From Methylococcales bacterium (GTDB lineage: Bacteria; Pseudomonadota; Gammaproteobacteria; Methylococcales; Methylomonadaceae): a stretch of DNA of 64,000 bases. The translations under genes were made by a program, and so were the position numbers. This document shows, in pieces, positions 8,231-16,415 of this stretch. Positions within the stretch are counted from its first letter, which is position 1. Each line of letters starts with the position of its first letter. The notes under the pieces are model-generated. The model saw nothing but the letters and a program-made list of their open reading frames with translations, was not told the origin of the DNA and ran no database searches. Location of the stretch: assembly GCA_028707085.1 (NCBI GenBank), contig JAQTUW010000009.1, positions 20,733 through 84,732 of the forward strand, given 5' to 3'.

Positions 8231-9382
8231 GTGAGCCACCAATCCGCGGAGTCAAGAGTGTTTCCAGTTCCACAAATCAAGTTCGGCAAATGCCGGCTGT
8301 TGCCGGTGTTCCTGCTGGTCTGTTTTAACGTTCGCGCCGAAATTCCGGCTCTGTTCCGGCCTGTGCATGCGCTGACGGCCGGCGATCTGGCTGTGATCGT
8401 CAACGACGAAGACCCGCTGAGCCGACAAATCGCCGACTATTACCAGCAAAAACGCCACATACCGGCCGAACAGATCGTGCATATCCGCTTTTCACCGGAT
8501 AGGGCTATTCTATCAAAACTCGAGTTCCAGCATCTTAAACAGCAGGTGGACGCCCTGACGCCCGAACATGTGCAGGCTTTCGCGCTAACCTGGATACAAC
8601 CGTTCCGGGTGGAATGCATGTCCATCACCACCGCTTTCGCCATCGGCTTTGATCCGGCGTTCTGCGCCACGCCCTGCCGGCAAACCCGCAAAAGCCCCTA
8701 CTACGCCTCCGAAACCGCGCGGCCCTATAAAAGTTTCGGCTGGCGGCCCACCATGATGTTGGCGGGGCAAAATTTTGAAGAAGTAAAAAAACTGATCGAT
8801 ACCGGCGTTGCCGCGGATTATTCCCAGCCCAAAGGCACGGCCTATCTGCTGAAAACAGCGGATAAGGCCCGTAGTTCCAGAGCCGCGGCGTTTCCGGACA
8901 TTGCCGGAAAATTCAAAAACTTTTGGCCGGTCGAATACTTGCAGCAGGATTATATAGCGGGCAAACAGGATGTGATGTTTTACTTTACCGGCCTGACCCG
9001 GGTTCCTCACCTGGCGGAAAATCATTACCTGCCGGGCGCGGTTGCCGATCATCTGACCTCGACCGGCGGGGTAATGTCCGGCACAGACCAGATGAATGTT
9101 CTGGAATGGCTGAATGCCGGGGTAACCGCCAGCTATGGGGCAGTCATCGAGCCTTGTAATTTTCCGGCCAAATTTTCCAATCCCGGCTTGCTGATGTACT
9201 TTTATCTGCGTGGCAGCAGCGTGCTGGAAGCCTACTGGAAAAGTGTGGCCGAGCCGGGGCAGGGCGTTTTTGTCGGCGAACCGCTGGCTAAACCCTTTGC
9301 TTATCCGCCGCGCACGCCCCCGGAAATGCCGGCCATTTCAATCCCGGATCACCAATTGCCCATGCCCCAGTTGCCGAAATAG
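8231..9382 (+). CDS. TIGR03790 family exported protein, function unknown
   Basis: 383 residues from a GTG start; a second GTG at 8258 is equally possible and sits closer to the hydrophobic signal segment (LLPVFLLVCFNVRA). The segment LAVIVNDEDPLSRQIADYYQ followed by KRHIPAEQIVHIRF is typical of TIGR03790 proteins, found in scattered proteobacteria and other phyla. Their role is not known. The end is Pro-rich. The 3' end overlaps the convergent nitroreductase gene by 34 nt. Confidence 0.75.
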   Translation: MSHQSAESRVFPVPQIKFGKCRLLPVFLLVCFNVRAEIPALFRPVHALTAGDLAVIVNDEDPLSRQIADYYQQKRHIPAEQIVHIRFSPDRAILSKLEFQHLKQQVDALTPEHVQAFALTWIQPFRVECMSITTAFAIGFDPAFCATPCRQTRKSPYYASETARPYKSFGWRPTMMLAGQNFEEVKKLIDTGVAADYSQPKGTAYLLKTADKARSSRAAAFPDIAGKFKNFWPVEYLQQDYIAGKQDVMFYFTGLTRVPHLAENHYLPGAVADHLTSTGGVMSGTDQMNVLEWLNAGVTASYGAVIEPCNFPAKFSNPGLLMYFYLRGSSVLEAYWKSVAEPGQGVFVGEPLAKPFAYPPRTPPEMPAISIPDHQLPMPQLPK

Positions 9383-9951
9383 AATCTGTCCGGCAATTCC
9401 GCGCGGCTGCGCGGCCCCTGTTCCGCATCCTGAAAATCCTGATTCAGCGTGGCGGCCTCGGCCTGATAGCCGACTGCGATCATCGCCATCGGCGTGCAGT
9501 CCTCCGGCAGGCCGAAAACCTGCCGGGCCCGGGCGGCGTCGAAGCCGCCCATCTGGTGGCAGATCAGCCCCAGGGCGTTTGCCTGCAGGCAAAGGCTGAG
9601 CGCCGCCGCGCCGGTGTCGTACATGGCCCAGCGATTCGGCTGACTGTTATGGTTAAAATTGGCCATCGCCGCAGATAGCACCAGCAGCGGTGCGTTTTTT
9701 GCCCACAGTTTGTTCTTTTCCGCAAGCAGGCCAAAGGCGTTTTGCCAAGCCGTTGCATCGGTGGTTTTGTTGCAGACGATAAACCGCCAGGGCTGGTCGT
9801 TAAAACAGGATGGCGCCCAGCGCGCCGCCTCCAGCAAGGCGATGATGTCGGCCTGGCTGACCGGCAAATCGGCATTAAACGCCCTGGGGCTCCAGCGACT
9901 GGCGAGAAGGTCATGAATTTTTGTGCGGGTTATTGCTGGTTTGGTCTGCAT
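9349..9951 (-). CDS. Nitroreductase family FMN-dependent oxidoreductase
   Basis: 200 residues, usual size. FMN-binding features are visible: LLASRWSPRAFNAD near the N-terminus, AARWAPSCFNDQPWRF in the middle, and GGFDAARARQVFGLP then MAMIAVGY near the C-terminus. Such enzymes reduce nitro-compounds, quinones or related substrates with NAD(P)H. The substrate cannot be told from sequence. Its 3' end overlaps the convergent TIGR03790 gene by 34 nt, so the two mRNAs are complementary at their ends. Confidence 0.88.
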   Translation of the reverse strand: MQTKPAITRTKIHDLLASRWSPRAFNADLPVSQADIIALLEAARWAPSCFNDQPWRFIVCNKTTDATAWQNAFGLLAEKNKLWAKNAPLLVLSAAMANFNHNSQPNRWAMYDTGAAALSLCLQANALGLICHQMGGFDAARARQVFGLPEDCTPMAMIAVGYQAEAATLNQDFQDAEQGPRSRAELPDRFYFGNWGMGNW

Positions 9952-10074
9952 GGTTGCGCTCCGCTTGGGTGAGGGATCCAGTTTAACAAATAATGGAAAA
10001 TTTTCCGCGCCGGGGACGTTGCAAAAGACTGACAGTACCAGCCCGAATCCCGTCCTGGCTGGTAGCAGAACCCC

Positions 10075-10680
10075 TTACATCACCAGTCCTTCCACATGCG
10101 TACTCACGCCGACAATACTCACCGGTGCGGCGGTAATGTCATAAGGCGCCAGGCCGCCGCTGTTAGCCAGCGGCGAGACCACTTCCTTAAAGGCGCTGCC
10201 GTCGTAAGAAAACAGATTGCTGTGGCCGCCAACATCAACCGTCATATACAGCGTGTTGCCCACGGCAGTCGCCACTCAGGGTCAGGTCGCTTAGGGCAAT
10301 GCCATTGGTAAGGTGGTTGCCGGTAACAGTCAACACACCGCTGGCGGCATTGTAGATGACGGATCTGATGGCCGGTGCGGTCACGCCGCCGACAATCAGG
10401 CTTTGTGGGTGCCGATGGCCCTGCCGCCGCTGTCCCAGTTGGCGGTCGCCGACAGGTTGTAGGCTGTGCCGCCATCGTTGGCCTGGTTGCCGTTCTTGTT
10501 GAGCAGGCCATCGATAGCCAACTGATCGGCGGCGGACAGTTTGATTTGTACATGGCTGCTGCTCGGGGCGCCGGTCAGGGTGAAATCGCTGACGGTGTAG
10601 CCGCTACGGGTCAGGGTGATGCCGCTGCCGGGAGTTTGGGCGTTCTGATACAGAAAAAGCGCTGGCTTGCGTACGGCTAG
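10075..10680 (-). pseudogene. Decayed fragment of a repeat-rich surface/extracellular protein
   Basis: The minus strand can be read through in three frames that join head to tail. The first (10680 down) contains YQNAQTPGSGITLTRSGYTV and a NGNQANDGGTAYNLSATANW segment, then stops. A second frame carries IYNAASGVLTVTGNHLTNG. A third (10275 to 10075) reads LYMTVDVGGHSNLFSYDG. This patterning of beta-strand, TVTG and YDG repeats is seen in very large secreted adhesin-like proteins of environmental gammaproteobacteria. At least two frameshifts and no proper start show it is dead. The parent gene is not in this window. Confidence 0.6.
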
Positions 10681-10805
10681 CTCAACAGATTGCCAAAATT
10701 ATTGAATGGAAAGAAATCCGCCAAACCGATAGGGAGTCTCCATGTACTATAGGCAGCCGATAGCAGACATGCCGGTAGTGCCGTTTCAGGCCGGCGCCCC
10801 CGCAA

Positions 10806-11327
10806 TTACCGCCAGTCCGCCGTTTTCTGCTCGACCTGCAACACTGCCCGGTTTAGTACCTGTAACTGTTTTTCTTCGGAAATCTGCAGGCATAGCGTGT
10901 AAAAAATCGGCATCCACAATGGATTGACCAGCAGGGCCCCCAGTATGCTTTTAATAGTCCGCTTCAGATTTTTTAAAGGGTTAAAGCCTTCGGTAAGGGT
11001 GTGGGTGGGATATTGCGCAAATACGTCCAGAATGGGATTCAGGCTCGAAAAATCATAGCCTTCCATCAGGCTCATGGCGGATTGCAGCTTTTTCTGGGTG
11101 GCGTGAAAATTCAGCCGGGCGCGGCAGACGGAAACTGCGAAGGCCAGCGCCATCAACGGCAGCAGGATGTGGGGCGGGGCGACGGGAGCAAAGATGGGAG
11201 CCATTAACACCAGGCCGTAGCCCAGCATCAGCATGTCTTCGCCGCGTTCGACATCCTTGTCGACGCCTCGGACGATGGACGCGACGGGATGGCCGGGTGT
11301 ATCGAGATAAGCATGGGACTGGAGCAT
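10806..11327 (-). CDS. Uncharacterised membrane protein
   Basis: 173 residues. Two hydrophobic stretches lie near 34-50 and 54-72 (LMLGYGLVLMAPIFAPV, ILLPLMALAFAVSV), and a third weaker one near 135-150 (LGALLVNPLWMPIFYTL). The C-terminal third is charged and helical. I do not recognise a family. The start is preceded by GGAGG, a strong ribosome-binding motif on the minus strand, which supports a real gene. It stands between a pseudogene and another membrane protein. Confidence 0.6.
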   Translation of the reverse strand: MLQSHAYLDTPGHPVASIVRGVDKDVERGEDMLMLGYGLVLMAPIFAPVAPPHILLPLMALAFAVSVCRARLNFHATQKKLQSAMSLMEGYDFSSLNPILDVFAQYPTHTLTEGFNPLKNLKRTIKSILGALLVNPLWMPIFYTLCLQISEEKQLQVLNRAVLQVEQKTADWR

Positions 11328-11474
11328 GGTAAACCTCCGCTATCGTTTGCTTGAGTGGCAACAGGCCTGTCATTCTTCCCTTTAAATCCAAAAAGTCAAG
11401 TTTGAATGCATGGGAGTCAAAAAATTATTTCGATACCCTCAGCCTGTCCGTAACGGCGGCCATTCCGGCGGCTG

Positions 11475-11987
11475 TCACAGATCCATGAACAGCATGGGCA
11501 GGCCATAGGTTAAAATAAAATAGCTCAAGGCCAGGGTGACGCTTCTGGACAAGGGGTAAGCAAAAAATCGGCGGATAATATAGCTGACGATAGCGATGTA
11601 CCAGACTACTAACAGCACACCTATGGATATGGAGATTTCTTCGCGATCCGGCCAGTGATTTCTGACCATGATATAGTCCAGCGTTTCGGCGGCGATTGCC
11701 AGGGTCATGATAAAGTTTTCGCAGACGAAAATCGAAGTGAATAACTGATGCAGCAAGCCCGGTTTTTTAATGACCAGCAGCAGCGTGGAAATACTGGAAA
11801 ACGCCATGAAAGTGCGCAATAGCACTTCCAGCGTGCCATCCGCGGGATCGGCTATCAGGCTTTCGACGACGATGCCGGAAGTCAGATAAAACGCCAGGAC
11901 TTTCCACATGAAGGATCGGGTCGGCCTTAAATCGGCAGGGTTTTTGTTGAACCAGCAGGAAGCAAGATAATTAAGCAGTAAGCGCAT
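11475..11987 (-). CDS. Uncharacterised multi-spanning membrane protein
   Basis: The long frame opens at 12134, but the first 49 codons (Arg-rich, non-hydrophobic) look like untranslated leader; the ATG at 11987 gives MRLLLNYLASCWFNKNP and a compact 170-residue protein. Four to five membrane helices can be drawn, near residues 32-50, 62-80, 85-105, 120-140 and 150-168. The segment DLRPTRSFMWKVLAFYLTSG resembles small uncharacterised membrane proteins of gammaproteobacteria. Function unknown. It diverges from hypA. Confidence 0.6.
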   Translation of the reverse strand: MRLLLNYLASCWFNKNPADLRPTRSFMWKVLAFYLTSGIVVESLIADPADGTLEVLLRTFMAFSSISTLLLVIKKPGLLHQLFTSIFVCENFIMTLAIAAETLDYIMVRNHWPDREEISISIGVLLVVWYIAIVSYIIRRFFAYPLSRSVTLALSYFILTYGLPMLFMDL

Positions 11988-12157
11988 GACGGAAAATGGT
12001 GAACCCGGTATTTTATGGAAGGAATTGTGCAAATTATAGCACTGCCGCCGTAGTCGGGTTGATGGCATGAAATTGGCGCGCAATTTGCTTATAATTCTCG
12101 TGCAAAACAGTTTAAACTCGAATAAAAAACTCACGGCCGTTGGGGGCGCCGTCAGCC

Positions 12158-12499
12158 ATGCATGAAATGTCGCTGTGCGAAAGTGTGTTGCAGGTGCTGG
12201 AACAGCAAGCGCAGCTTCAGCAGTTCAGCCGGATTAAAACCGTCTGGCTGGAAGTGGGAGCCTTGTCCGCAGTGGAACCGGAAGCGTTACGCTTCTGTTT
12301 CGGCAGCGTGGCGCAGGGCACGCTGGCCGATCAGGCCCGGCTGGAGATCATCGAGATTCCCGGTCTGGCTGAATGCGCGGCCTGTACGGCGCGGGTGGCC
12401 GTACAGCAGTTATATGATGTCTGCCCGAATTGCGGCAGTTTTCAATTACGGATTATCGATGGCGATCAAATGCGAATCAAGGAACTGGAGGTTGAGTAA
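12158..12499 (+). CDS. hypA: Hydrogenase nickel-incorporation protein HypA
   Basis: 113 residues from the ATG at 12158. The TTG at 12140 is rejected because HypA must begin MHE, where His2 helps bind nickel. The zinc site is intact as two CxxC pairs, C73/C76 and C89/C92. HypA with HypB delivers Ni to [NiFe]-hydrogenase, or in some bacteria to urease. The stop overlaps the hypB start (TAATG). No hydrogenase structural gene or other hyp gene lies within the 64 kb. Confidence 0.95.
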   Translation: MHEMSLCESVLQVLEQQAQLQQFSRIKTVWLEVGALSAVEPEALRFCFGSVAQGTLADQARLEIIEIPGLAECAACTARVAVQQLYDVCPNCGSFQLRIIDGDQMRIKELEVE

Positions 12500-13284
12500 T
12501 GTGCGGAGTATGCGGTTGCGGACAGGATCATGCTCACGATGAGCAGCATGAACACCAACATCATGATCATCAACCGGCCGGACATAGTCATGCGCCAGGG
12601 TTGAGTCCGTCGAGGATGGTGCGTATAGAGCAGGACATTCTGGCGAAGAATAATCTTTATGCGGCCGATAACCGGCGTTATTTCGGCGAGCGCGGCATAC
12701 TGGCCCTGAATCTGGTTTCCAGTCCGGGTTCGGGTAAAACCACTTTGCTGACGGAAACCATCGCCCGCCTGCGGGCCGATCTGCCGCTGGCGGTCATCGA
12801 GGGCGATCAGCAAACCAGCCGCGATGCGGAACGCATTCGCGCCGCAGGGGCGCCGGCGGTGCAGATCAATACCGGCAAGGGCTGCCATCTGGACGCTCAC
12901 CGGATCGGCCATGCCCTGCACAGTCTGGCGCTTGAGCCTGCCAGCGTGCTGTTCATCGAGAATGTCGGCAATCTGGTCTGCCCTTCGGCCTTCGATCTGG
13001 GTGAGGCGCATAAGGTGGTGATCCTTTCGGTGACGGAAGGCGAGGATAAGCCGCTCAAGTACCCCGATATGTTCCGGGCCGCCGATCTGATGATATTGAA
13101 CAAGACCGATCTGCTGCCGTATCTGGAATTCGACAGCACACAGTGCATTGCTTATGCCAGACAGGTCAATCCGCGGCTCAGGGTTTTGTGTTTGTCGGCA
13201 AAAACCGGGGAAGGCATGGATGACTGGCTGTGCTGGATCAAGGCGGCGCTGATGCTGCAGGGAATCGGCTATCCTTCGACATGA
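12499..13284 (+). CDS. hypB: Hydrogenase nickel-incorporation GTPase HypB
   Basis: 261 residues. The start holds the high-affinity metal motif CGVCGCG, then a His-rich run at about 11-32 that could store nickel. The G-domain follows with P-loop SPGSGKTT (75-82), switch [25 protein letters not shown] and the NKTD specificity loop ([10 protein letters not shown]). It hydrolyses GTP to load nickel through HypA. Translationally coupled to hypA. Convergent with mdtC, 26 nt between stops. The pair is an orphan; other hyp genes must be elsewhere if the pathway is complete. Confidence 0.96.
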   Translation: MCGVCGCGQDHAHDEQHEHQHHDHQPAGHSHAPGLSPSRMVRIEQDILAKNNLYAADNRRYFGERGILALNLVSSPGSGKTTLLTETIARLRADLPLAVIEGDQQTSRDAERIRAAGAPAVQINTGKGCHLDAHRIGHALHSLALEPASVLFIENVGNLVCPSAFDLGEAHKVVILSVTEGEDKPLKYPDMFRAADLMILNKTDLLPYLEFDSTQCIAYARQVNPRLRVLCLSAKTGEGMDDWLCWIKAALMLQGIGYPST

Positions 13285-13310
13285 TGCTTGAACTGATTGA
13301 TGCGGTGCGG

Positions 13311-16300
13311 CTATGTCCTGTTTGTCGCCCCGCGCCGGATGCGGCGGGAAAACCGGCCGTGAAAATACAGTTGTAAACGGTTCAGATACAGATAAACCAC
13401 CGGCGTGGTGTAAAGGGTGAGCATCTGGCTGAAAATCAGCCCGCCGACGATGGAAATGCCCAGCGGCGCACGCAGTTCCGCGCCATAACCGCCGATCAGC
13501 GCCAGCGGCAGGGCGCCGAACATCGCCGCCAGCGTGGTCATCATGATAGGTCTGAAACGCAGCATGCAGGCAGTGAAGATGGCCTGCCGGGCATCCATGC
13601 CCTGTTCGCGTTCGGCCTGCAGGGCAAAATCGATCATCATGATGGCGTTTTTCTTGACGATGCCGATCAGCAGGATGACGCCTATCAGGGCGATAATGCT
13701 GAATTCGGTTTTACAGGCCATCAGCGCCAGCAATGCGCCGACTCCGGCGGAGGGCAGAGTAGAGAGGATGGTTAGCGGGTGGATATAGCTTTCGTACAGC
13801 ACGCCCAGCACGATATAAATGCTCAGCAATGCCGCCAGTATCAGCCAGGGCTGGTTGCGCAACGATTCCTGAAAGGCTTTGGCCGTACCCTGAAAACTGC
13901 CCCTGATGGCTTCGGGCGCGCCGATTTCAGCCATGGTTTTGGCGATCAGCGCAGTGGCGGCGGACAGCGAAACGCCCGGCTTCAGATTAAAGGATAGGGT
14001 GGTGGTGGCGAACTGGCCCTGATGATTGACGCTTAAAGGCGCGTTGCCTGGTTCAAAACCGGCGATAGCGGACAGCGGCGTCTGACTGGCCGCCGCGCCA
14101 CTGGTCGCGCCGGGTACGCTGATATACACCTGATTCAGCGCTTCCGGGCTTTGCCAGTATTCCGGCGCCAGTTCCATCACCACATGATACTGGTTCAGAG
14201 GGTTGTAGATCACCGAAATCTGCCGCTGGCCGAAAGCATCGTTCAGGCTGGTGTCTATCATGGCTTGGGTGACGCCGTAACGCAGGGCTCTCTCCCGATC
14301 CACCACCAGATCGATCTGCTGGCCCTTGTCCTGCTGATTGGTGTTCACATCGCTCAGTTCCGGCAGGGCGGACAGGGCGGACAGCACTTTGGGCGTCCAT
14401 TTACGCAGCAGATCCAGATCGTCGCATTGCAGGGCAAAGTCATAGGCGCCAAAAGACGGGCGGCCGCCGATCCGCAGTTCGGATGCCGGATAAAGGCGCA
14501 GCTTGGCCCCCGGAATGCGGCCCAGATGCTCGCGCAGCCGCTCCATGACCTGATCGATGGGGTCGCGCTGGTCATGTGGTTTCAATACGATATAGATATT
14601 GCCGGCGTTGGCGCTGTTGGCGAAGCCGACCACATGGCTGACGGCCGGATCTTTTTGGATGATGTCGGCAAACTGGAACAGTTTTTTCTGCAGGACAAAG
14701 AACGATGAACCCTGATCGATCTGGATGCCGCCGTTTAATCTGCCGGCATCCTGTTCCGGAATAAAACCCTTGTCGATGATGGCGTACAAATAAATGTTCA
14801 GGCCTATGGTCGCCAGCAGAATCAGCAAGACCAGGCGGCCATGCCGCAAGCACCCGTTCAGGCTGCGTTCGTAAAAATCCTGCATCCATGCCAGCGCCAC
14901 GCCGATGTTTTTATACACGCCGGCGTCATGACTTTTTTCCCGACCCAGCCAGCGGGCGCAGAGCATGGGGGTAGTGGAGAGGGAAATTAACAGCGACACC
15001 AGTACCGCTGCGGACAAGGTGACCGAAAACTCCCGGAAGAACCGGCCCACCACCCCGTCCATCAACAAAATGGGCAGAAAGACCGCAACCAGCGACAAGG
15101 TCATGGCCAGTACCGTAAAGCCGACTTCCCGGATGGCCAGCAGCGAGGCATTGAAAGGCGCGATGCCCCGTTCGATGTGGCGGCGGGTATTTTCCACCAC
15201 CACAATGGCGTCGTCCACCACAAAGCCGGTGGAAATGGTCAGCGCCATCAGGGTTAGATTGTTGAGGCTGAAACCGCAAAAATACATGACCAGACAGGCA
15301 CCGATCAGCGAAACCGGCACCGAGACCAATGGTATCAGCGTGGCGCGAATGTCCCGCAGAAACACCAGCACCACCAGGGTCACCAGCAAAATGGCGATCA
15401 GCAGGGTGTGTTCCACTTCCGTCACCGAGGCACGGATGGGCAGGGAGCGGTCAACCACGACCGAAAGCGCCATGCCGTCGGGGATCGAGGCTTTTAATTC
15501 CGGCAGCAGCGCCTTGACTTGATCGACGGTTTTAATGACATTGGCGGCAGGCTGTTTTCTGAGGATCAGCAACACCGATGGCTTGCCGTCTTTCAGGCCG
15601 ATGTTGCGCAAATCCTCCACCGAATCGGTTACTTCGCCCAGATCGGCGATTTTTACTCCGGCGTTATTGCGGTAACTGACGAGCAGCGGCAAATAATCCG
15701 CGGCTTTGCGGGCCTGATCGTTGGCCTGAATCTGCCAGCGCTTTCCGCCGATTTCAATTACCCCTTTGGGGCGGTTGACATTGGTCTGATTGATGGTGTT
15801 CCTGACATCTTCCAGGCCGATGCCGTATTTGCTCAAGGCGTTGGGATTGAGTTCCATGCGCACCGCCGGCAATGCTGCGCCGCCGACCTGAACCTGGCCT
15901 ATGCCGGGCATCTGTAAAATTTTCTGGGCCAGAATGGTCGATGCCGCATCGTACATTTGCCCACGGTCGTAGCTGTCGGAAGTCAGGGCCAGAATCAGAA
16001 TCGGCGAATCGGCCGGATTATCCCGGCGGTAACTGGGACGGCCGGGCAGGCCGGTCGGCAGCAGGCTGGCGGCGGCGTTAATGGCGGCCTGCACTTCGCG
16101 GCCTGCGCCGAATACGTCCTTGTTCAGATCGAATTGCAGGGTAATCCGGGTTGAGCCCAGGGTGCTGGTCGAGGTCATTTCGTTCAGGCCGGCAATCCGC
16201 CCTAGCGAGCGTTCCAGCGGCGTGGCGACCGTCGCCGCCATGGTTTCCGGGCTGGCCCCGGGCAGTGCGGCCTGCACGGTGATGGTCGGTAAATCCACCT

Positions 16301-16415
16301 GCGGCAGCGATGCGACCGGTAACCGCAGGAAAGCCAGACTGCCCGCCAGGGCGATGGCCAAGGTCAGCAGGCTGGTGGCGACCGGCCGGTAAATGAACAA
16401 GGCCGAAAAATTCAT
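13311..16415 (-). CDS. mdtC: RND multidrug efflux permease, MdtC type
   Basis: 1034 residues. The start [20 protein letters not shown] is typical of MdtC. Twelve helices in the RND arrangement are expected; the helix-4 proton-relay region reads [21 protein letters not shown] with the Asp-Asp pair. It should form a heteromeric MdtB2C trimer that exports bile salts, novobiocin or metal-stressed compounds in E. coli. Its start codon overlaps the mdtB stop by one base, so production is coupled. No outer-membrane channel or BaeSR pair follows. Confidence 0.92.
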   Translation of the reverse strand: MNFSALFIYRPVATSLLTLAIALAGSLAFLRLPVASLPQVDLPTITVQAALPGASPETMAATVATPLERSLGRIAGLNEMTSTSTLGSTRITLQFDLNKDVFGAGREVQAAINAAASLLPTGLPGRPSYRRDNPADSPILILALTSDSYDRGQMYDAASTILAQKILQMPGIGQVQVGGAALPAVRMELNPNALSKYGIGLEDVRNTINQTNVNRPKGVIEIGGKRWQIQANDQARKAADYLPLLVSYRNNAGVKIADLGEVTDSVEDLRNIGLKDGKPSVLLILRKQPAANVIKTVDQVKALLPELKASIPDGMALSVVVDRSLPIRASVTEVEHTLLIAILLVTLVVLVFLRDIRATLIPLVSVPVSLIGACLVMYFCGFSLNNLTLMALTISTGFVVDDAIVVVENTRRHIERGIAPFNASLLAIREVGFTVLAMTLSLVAVFLPILLMDGVVGRFFREFSVTLSAAVLVSLLISLSTTPMLCARWLGREKSHDAGVYKNIGVALAWMQDFYERSLNGCLRHGRLVLLILLATIGLNIYLYAIIDKGFIPEQDAGRLNGGIQIDQGSSFFVLQKKLFQFADIIQKDPAVSHVVGFANSANAGNIYIVLKPHDQRDPIDQVMERLREHLGRIPGAKLRLYPASELRIGGRPSFGAYDFALQCDDLDLLRKWTPKVLSALSALPELSDVNTNQQDKGQQIDLVVDRERALRYGVTQAMIDTSLNDAFGQRQISVIYNPLNQYHVVMELAPEYWQSPEALNQVYISVPGATSGAAASQTPLSAIAGFEPGNAPLSVNHQGQFATTTLSFNLKPGVSLSAATALIAKTMAEIGAPEAIRGSFQGTAKAFQESLRNQPWLILAALLSIYIVLGVLYESYIHPLTILSTLPSAGVGALLALMACKTEFSIIALIGVILLIGIVKKNAIMMIDFALQAEREQGMDARQAIFTACMLRFRPIMMTTLAAMFGALPLALIGGYGAELRAPLGISIVGGLIFSQMLTLYTTPVVYLYLNRLQLYFHGRFSRRIRRGATNRT

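Noticed and set aside
10036..10064. Eight-base stem (TACCAGCC/GGCTGGTA) near the pseudogene
   Set aside because: No T-run and no gene ending that clearly needs it.
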